Of a stretch of DNA of 20,122 nt, positions 17,401-20,122 are shown piece after piece. A model generated the notes under the pieces. It did no database searches. It saw only the letters and a list, made by a program, of their open reading frames with translations, and was not told the DNA's origin. The translations under genes and the position numbers were made by a program. The stretch is from Candidatus Poribacteria bacterium (GTDB lineage Bacteria > Poribacteria > WGA-4E > UBA9662): NCBI GenBank assembly GCA_002729015.1, contig PBVO01000153.1, positions 3,789-23,910 on the forward strand. Reading direction: 5' to 3'. Numbering within the stretch: the first letter of the stretch is position 1; every line of letters starts with the position of its first letter.

Positions 17401-18941
17401 CGGTAACGGTCAAGGAAAAAGTAGAAAAACCACCCAAACCGAGGATCAACAATACCTTTGAAGCCATTGAACTCACGAAAGGAGAAACCAGCAAACCTAT
17501 CGTATTAGAGATTGATCCACCAAATGCCCAAGTTGAATTTAAATACAATGAAGAAAATCAACTCGTGATACCAACTTTCGAGGAAGGTCAACTTACTCTA
17601 ACTGGGAATCAGGTTGGTTCCGGCACTTTCAGTTTTCGGCTGGTCGATAATTTTCAACAATCAAGCCAAAAAGCAGAAATTCAGGTGAATATAAAACAGA
17701 AAATAATTCCTTTGGCTTTGAATTTACCTAAAACAATCACCTTAAGCATTGATCAACCTGAAGAAATTATTGATTTGAATAGTTTTGTAACTTCACGATT
17801 TGATCAAAAACAACTTGCTTGGAGCATTTCCCAAATGCCAACAACCATCGGTGCTAGGTTAGCAGGCGATTCTTCAGAATTGACTGTTGAGTTAGGAAAC
17901 TATGACCCAATCAATGGAGCTACCAATGACGAAATAACCTTGCAAGTTACAGAGACAGAACCCAGTGGACAGTCTCTAATAGGTAAAATCGAAATTCAGG
18001 TGTTGGCAAATCTACCAACACCGAAGCCACCACGATTTGTGAGACCATTTCCAACGGTCACCCTTCAATCCAATGTCAAACCCAAAGATACTATTGATGA
18101 ACTAAATTCATATGTTGATGATATAGATACTAATGATCAAAACCTCAGTTGGATCACTATCCCTGATCAGAATATCTTAGCGGAAATCAAAAACGATAGT
18201 CTAATTTTATCTTTGCCGAAAACCGAATCATCAGTTTTACCCACTAAGAGTACAATTTTAGTAATTGTATCTGATCCAGACGGAAACAAAGCCTTTCGCA
18301 CCCTGACAGTACAAATTTTGCCGGCACCAAAAAAGAAGGTCAAGTGTAATATCTATGCTTTGCCCAATCCACTACAAAGTCAGTTTTATACCATCACGAT
18401 TGCAATTACAGAAGGTGTACTAGAATTTGATCCGACTATCGTTGTAAATGAGGAACCACAGGTTATTAGTGCTGTTGATTCAGAAAGAAAGCAAATCTGG
18501 ACTTTATCTTACTCAATTAACCAAGGTACTAATGTAGAGCCGATTAGTCGGCTACAAGTCGATGTCTTCGAAGGAGATAGTAAAAGTGGCACCAAGATTG
18601 ATAGCCGCTCTGTGGCTATCACGCTGCCAACTGCACCCAATTTTAGTCAATATTCTTACAATGGGAAGATTTCGGCATATCCAAATCCACTTCAACAATC
18701 TACTTTACATCTAGTATGTTCGACCGTAAATCCACCTAAAGTACAGATTTATACCATTGATGGCCGATTTGTCACCATGATTAACGAATTTCGACGTAGT
18801 AAGAATGGTTGGGAGTACAACTGGGATTTACAAACTCATTTAGGGGAAATAGTTTCTAATGGCATTTACTTTGCGCACTTTATCATTGATGACCAGTTTT
18901 TGATTCGTTCTGAAAGTATCAAATTATGGATTCAAAAATGA
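14472..18941 (+). CDS. Large secreted protein with cohesin-like domain, eleven Ig/cadherin-like repeats and FlgD-like C-terminal modules
   Basis: 1489 residues, predicted to be exported. Seen in order: a signal peptide (1-24, ending DAKA); a cohesin/CBM-like beta-sandwich region (about 27-190: VGSGKEFNLQVYID, VTGFQIYLSFDD, then a segment ending near VGLIKFKTL); a chain of repeats of about 99 residues (about 197-1286), each with an acidic 'D-x-D' turn, a conserved Trp and often W-x-G-x-E-T and DPNG-like endings. Two C-terminal modules open with ALPNPLQ (about 1294) and AYPNPLQ (about 1402); the last resembles the FlgD-type or secretion-tail Ig domain (VQIYTIDGRFV, NGIYFAHFII). The acidic turns suggest calcium-stabilised rods. 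A role in adhesion or as a surface scaffold is inference. No hydrolase domain is seen. The start lacks a strong Shine-Dalgarno. A sulfatase gene follows after 131 bp. Confidence 0.88.
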   Translation: MRQLYFNFIFILFLLVFLCIKDAKAVLISLRDAETERNNFSVGSGKEFNLQVYIDPQGSRVTGFQIYLSFDDQYLKLLDATDKLTGLQPVKNGPGYPTGWQPLDNDTHGDPGNILRNFQIDYAAALMAIGDDVSVLKEPSVVGLIKFKTLQPVKDTAIRFDFIERVSRITGVIVDQLPRRNFSDLETATITVRGTVDFKDSFPQSIKFPMNTEYTDLVLDNYLIFNNPKLTPKEMKRSIKWTASNYQSIDVKIDPNFRRVSFKPNKDWFGQEKVRFTVIDPEGNPAFNDIDVQVTTPPRLLFSEKIPNKGERIRVNSGKNFNLNGLVEDLDNPGLADLNWSVGTNPDPDNLFVNLIGSYLKVESTRLGTFDIPITVSDADDNADQQTLKVLFIPEFDGPVIDPLFPQEVVSTNDGSRMDPSRFNLNELVGDFDFENSELEWETSGNENITVNIDPETRDVSFENLRNWIGRETITFKVINPNGISDQREAQVQLIEKSAPPSIITIPLIELDFGKEKILDLNKHIFDLDSDPEQIDWVVEGQQFITIEIDEERFASLQSESVVTETVRFFAVDPNGLQDTQDVIITVKSPEKPLLAGFPLKLRIKSNEKTASILQLDDFVTDPTTSDELIVWQVTGYDRSKLAVQIEADRSVTLIALPNWKSGSETVIFSATNKAKLTSTTEVTVQPMFPPTVSLEEFPTFAIYQGQKKIVNNLDLDNYVIDADTESEDIEWSSQVRQNNSKVQLVANINPNTHTVELSSGNTPVGDYQLDFKAVDPEGNIGSGSINVLVLKTQKPPTLNIPPISLIDGQTQTIDLIEYVTDDEPVDQIIWSFDNNENIIVELDNSTVDLINKATWNDGETFLIFKATDLDGKTSQQKVTVTVKQPIPPLKIKDLTAVEFEQENTSDPYDLNQFVVGQNYPKSDIEWDIVPNKEIQVDFLKTGEAIFSAKNTDFVGTVNLPVIAQIGDIAPVEKKITVTVKEKVEKPPKPRINNTFEAIELTKGETSKPIVLEIDPPNAQVEFKYNEENQLVIPTFEEGQLTLTGNQVGSGTFSFRLVDNFQQSSQKAEIQVNIKQKIIPLALNLPKTITLSIDQPEEIIDLNSFVTSRFDQKQLAWSISQMPTTIGARLAGDSSELTVELGNYDPINGATNDEITLQVTETEPSGQSLIGKIEIQVLANLPTPKPPRFVRPFPTVTLQSNVKPKDTIDELNSYVDDIDTNDQNLSWITIPDQNILAEIKNDSLILSLPKTESSVLPTKSTILVIVSDPDGNKAFRTLTVQILPAPKKKVKCNIYALPNPLQSQFYTITIAITEGVLEFDPTIVVNEEPQVISAVDSERKQIWTLSYSINQGTNVEPISRLQVDVFEGDSKSGTKIDSRSVAITLPTAPNFSQYSYNGKISAYPNPLQQSTLHLVCSTVNPPKVQIYTIDGRFVTMINEFRRSKNGWEYNWDLQTHLGEIVSNGIYFAHFIIDDQFLIRSESIKLWIQK
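15060..18330 (+). repeat. Eleven tandem Ig/cadherin-like repeats coded within the large secreted protein
   Basis: The conserved Trp of each repeat falls at residues 241, 340, 441, 537, 632, 732, 831, 927, (1023, Phe), 1117 and 1227, a spacing of 94-110. The position just before it is usually acidic, as in VEDLDNPGLADLNW, VGDFDFENSELEW, IFDLDSDPEQIDW, VIDADTESEDIEW and VDDIDTNDQNLSW. The repeats are diverged at the protein level and are not near-identical at the DNA level, so they look old and are not a recent expansion. The ninth copy lacks both the Trp and the acidic turn. Confidence 0.8.
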
Positions 18942-19072
18942 GCCTTAAACTCAATATATTCTTCATTATCAGGAAACATAACAACCCAGTTTAGTTATTT
19001 TAAATCTGATTTTTGCCAATTCAAGCCAGTATGAATGAATCAAGCAGTGTATTCTAAGGATCGGAGAGCAAA

Positions 19073-20122
19073 ATGAAACAACCGAATATTTTATTTATCC
19101 TAGCTGACGACCTTGGTTGGAGAGATCTTCAAGTGGAAGGTAGTAACTTTTACGAAAGTCCTAACTGTGATCGAATCAGTCAAGGTGGAATGAGATTTTC
19201 ACAAGGTTATGCCGCTTGTCAGGTGTGCAGTCCGTCGAGAGCAAGTATCCTAACCGGTAAATATCCAACGAGGCATGGTATAACTGATTGGATTGGAGCT
19301 TCAAGTGGAAAAGAATGGCGTAAAAATAATCGGTTTAATAAGCTTTTACCACCTGAATACAAACACAACCTAGATATAAACGAATTGACATTTTCTCAAG
19401 TCCTAAAAAGCCAAGGCTACCGAACCTTTTTCGCTGGGAAATGGCATCTAGGTGATCAAGGTTTTGACCCAGAGAATTTTGGTTTTGAAATCAACAAAGG
19501 AGGATGGAAGGTTGGGTCCCCCATAGGTGGATATTTTTCACCTTGGCAGAACCCAAAGCTTCAGCCTGGTCCAGTTGGGGAGTCTCTTCCCATTCGGCTG
19601 GCTCAAGAAACTTCGGAGTTCATCACATGTAATAGAAATCAACCATTTTTAGCTTACCTTTCTTTTTACTCCGTTCATGGCCCAATACAAACCAGTAAAA
19701 ATCGATGGGAAAAATTTCGACAGAAAGCCTTGGCTCAAGGTATTCGAGATAGCCGCTTTATTTTCGACCGTAATTTACCAGTTCGTCAGGTACAAGACTG
19801 TCCCATCTATGCTGGAATGATTGAGGCTATGGATGAAGCTATTGGTTTAGTTTTAGACGCACTTCAAAAAGCTGGGGTTGTTGATAATACGATTGTTTGT
19901 TTTACCTCGGATAATGGTGGCGTTTCTTCAGGTGATTCTTTTGCTTCTTCTATGTTGCCACTAAGAGGTGGAAAGGGTAGACAATGGGAAGGTGGCCTAA
20001 GAGTTCCCTACTATATCCAAGTACCAGGTTTAGTAGAAGCTGGCTCAAACTGCGATGTACCTGTATCTGGAATTGATTTTTATCCTACTTTGCTTGAGTT
20101 AGCTGATATTCCAATACCCACC
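19073..20122 (+). CDS. Formylglycine-dependent sulfatase, N-terminal part (3' end outside window)
   Basis: 350 codons are open to the window edge; family members usually have 450-550. Hydrolyses sulfate esters, with the substrate unknown. Seen: NILFILADDLGW with metal ligands Asp12 and Asp13; the activation motif CSPSRASILTG, where Cys52 would be converted to formylglycine; GKWHLG; SVHGP; and the SDNGG metal/active-site segment. The Cys-type motif implies an aerobic formylglycine-generating enzyme elsewhere in the genome. There is no signal peptide: the conserved strand begins at residue 4, so the protein may be cytoplasmic, or the real start differs. GGAG (19063-19066) lies 6 nt before the ATG and supports the start. 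The 131-bp gap before it shows no terminator or clear promoter. Confidence 0.95.
   Translation, partial: MKQPNILFILADDLGWRDLQVEGSNFYESPNCDRISQGGMRFSQGYAACQVCSPSRASILTGKYPTRHGITDWIGASSGKEWRKNNRFNKLLPPEYKHNLDINELTFSQVLKSQGYRTFFAGKWHLGDQGFDPENFGFEINKGGWKVGSPIGGYFSPWQNPKLQPGPVGESLPIRLAQETSEFITCNRNQPFLAYLSFYSVHGPIQTSKNRWEKFRQKALAQGIRDSRFIFDRNLPVRQVQDCPIYAGMIEAMDEAIGLVLDALQKAGVVDNTIVCFTSDNGGVSSGDSFASSMLPLRGGKGRQWEGGLRVPYYIQVPGLVEAGSNCDVPVSGIDFYPTLLELADIPIPT

Noticed and set aside
14472..18941. The tandem repeats as a CRISPR array or recent DNA duplication
   Set aside because: Periodicity is about 300 bp at the protein level with strongly diverged DNA; there are no identical short repeats or spacers.

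Overview
The window is about 20 kb of AT-rich (roughly 40% GC by eye), densely packed bacterial DNA. It looks like a Gram-negative outside the Proteobacteria, probably an uncultured aquatic lineage of the Planctomycetes/Verrucomicrobia/Poribacteria/FCB kind. This placement is an inference of modest confidence. It rests on the caa3-like oxidase subfamily with two small extra genes in the operon, a Thermotoga-type DAHP synthase, a cohesin/Ig-repeat secreted protein ending in FlgD-like 'YPNPL' modules, a CsgG-domain outer-membrane protein with an LPP20-type lipoprotein, and a formylglycine sulfatase. At least three genes appear to start with TTG.

Region 1 (1-3404, +) is the distal part of an aerobic respiration operon: coxA (5' end outside the window), coxC, a small two-helix membrane protein, a small CxxC membrane protein, coxB and a Sco-type copper chaperone. 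The genes overlap or nearly touch and are probably translationally coupled. A small four-helix membrane protein (3408-3803, -) converges on the end of this operon.

Region 2 (3896-6815, +) is the most striking part. A near-consensus sigma70 promoter is followed by a 40-codon leader ORF carrying FFLYFFYY. An intrinsic terminator comes next, then a type I-beta DAHP synthase (aroF) with an N-terminal regulatory domain, and leuA. This is the layout of a ribosome-mediated attenuator that senses Phe/Tyr-tRNA charging ahead of the first enzyme of aromatic synthesis, with leuA carried on the same transcript.

Region 3 (6837-10142, -) is a two-gene envelope operon: a CsgG-like N-domain joined to two FlgT-C-like repeats and a predicted outer-membrane beta-barrel, followed 15 nt later by a lipoprotein with an LPP20-like domain. 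A 569-bp stretch with no convincing gene lies upstream of it.

Region 4 (10712-14172, -) is acs (acetyl-CoA synthetase) and argH (argininosuccinate lyase), 2 nt apart, behind a good sigma70 promoter at 14228-14256. Region 5 (14472-20122, +) is a 1489-residue secreted protein with about eleven ~99-residue Ig/cadherin-like repeats, then a sulfatase cut by the right edge of the window. No tRNA, rRNA, CRISPR, insertion sequence or phage gene was seen.
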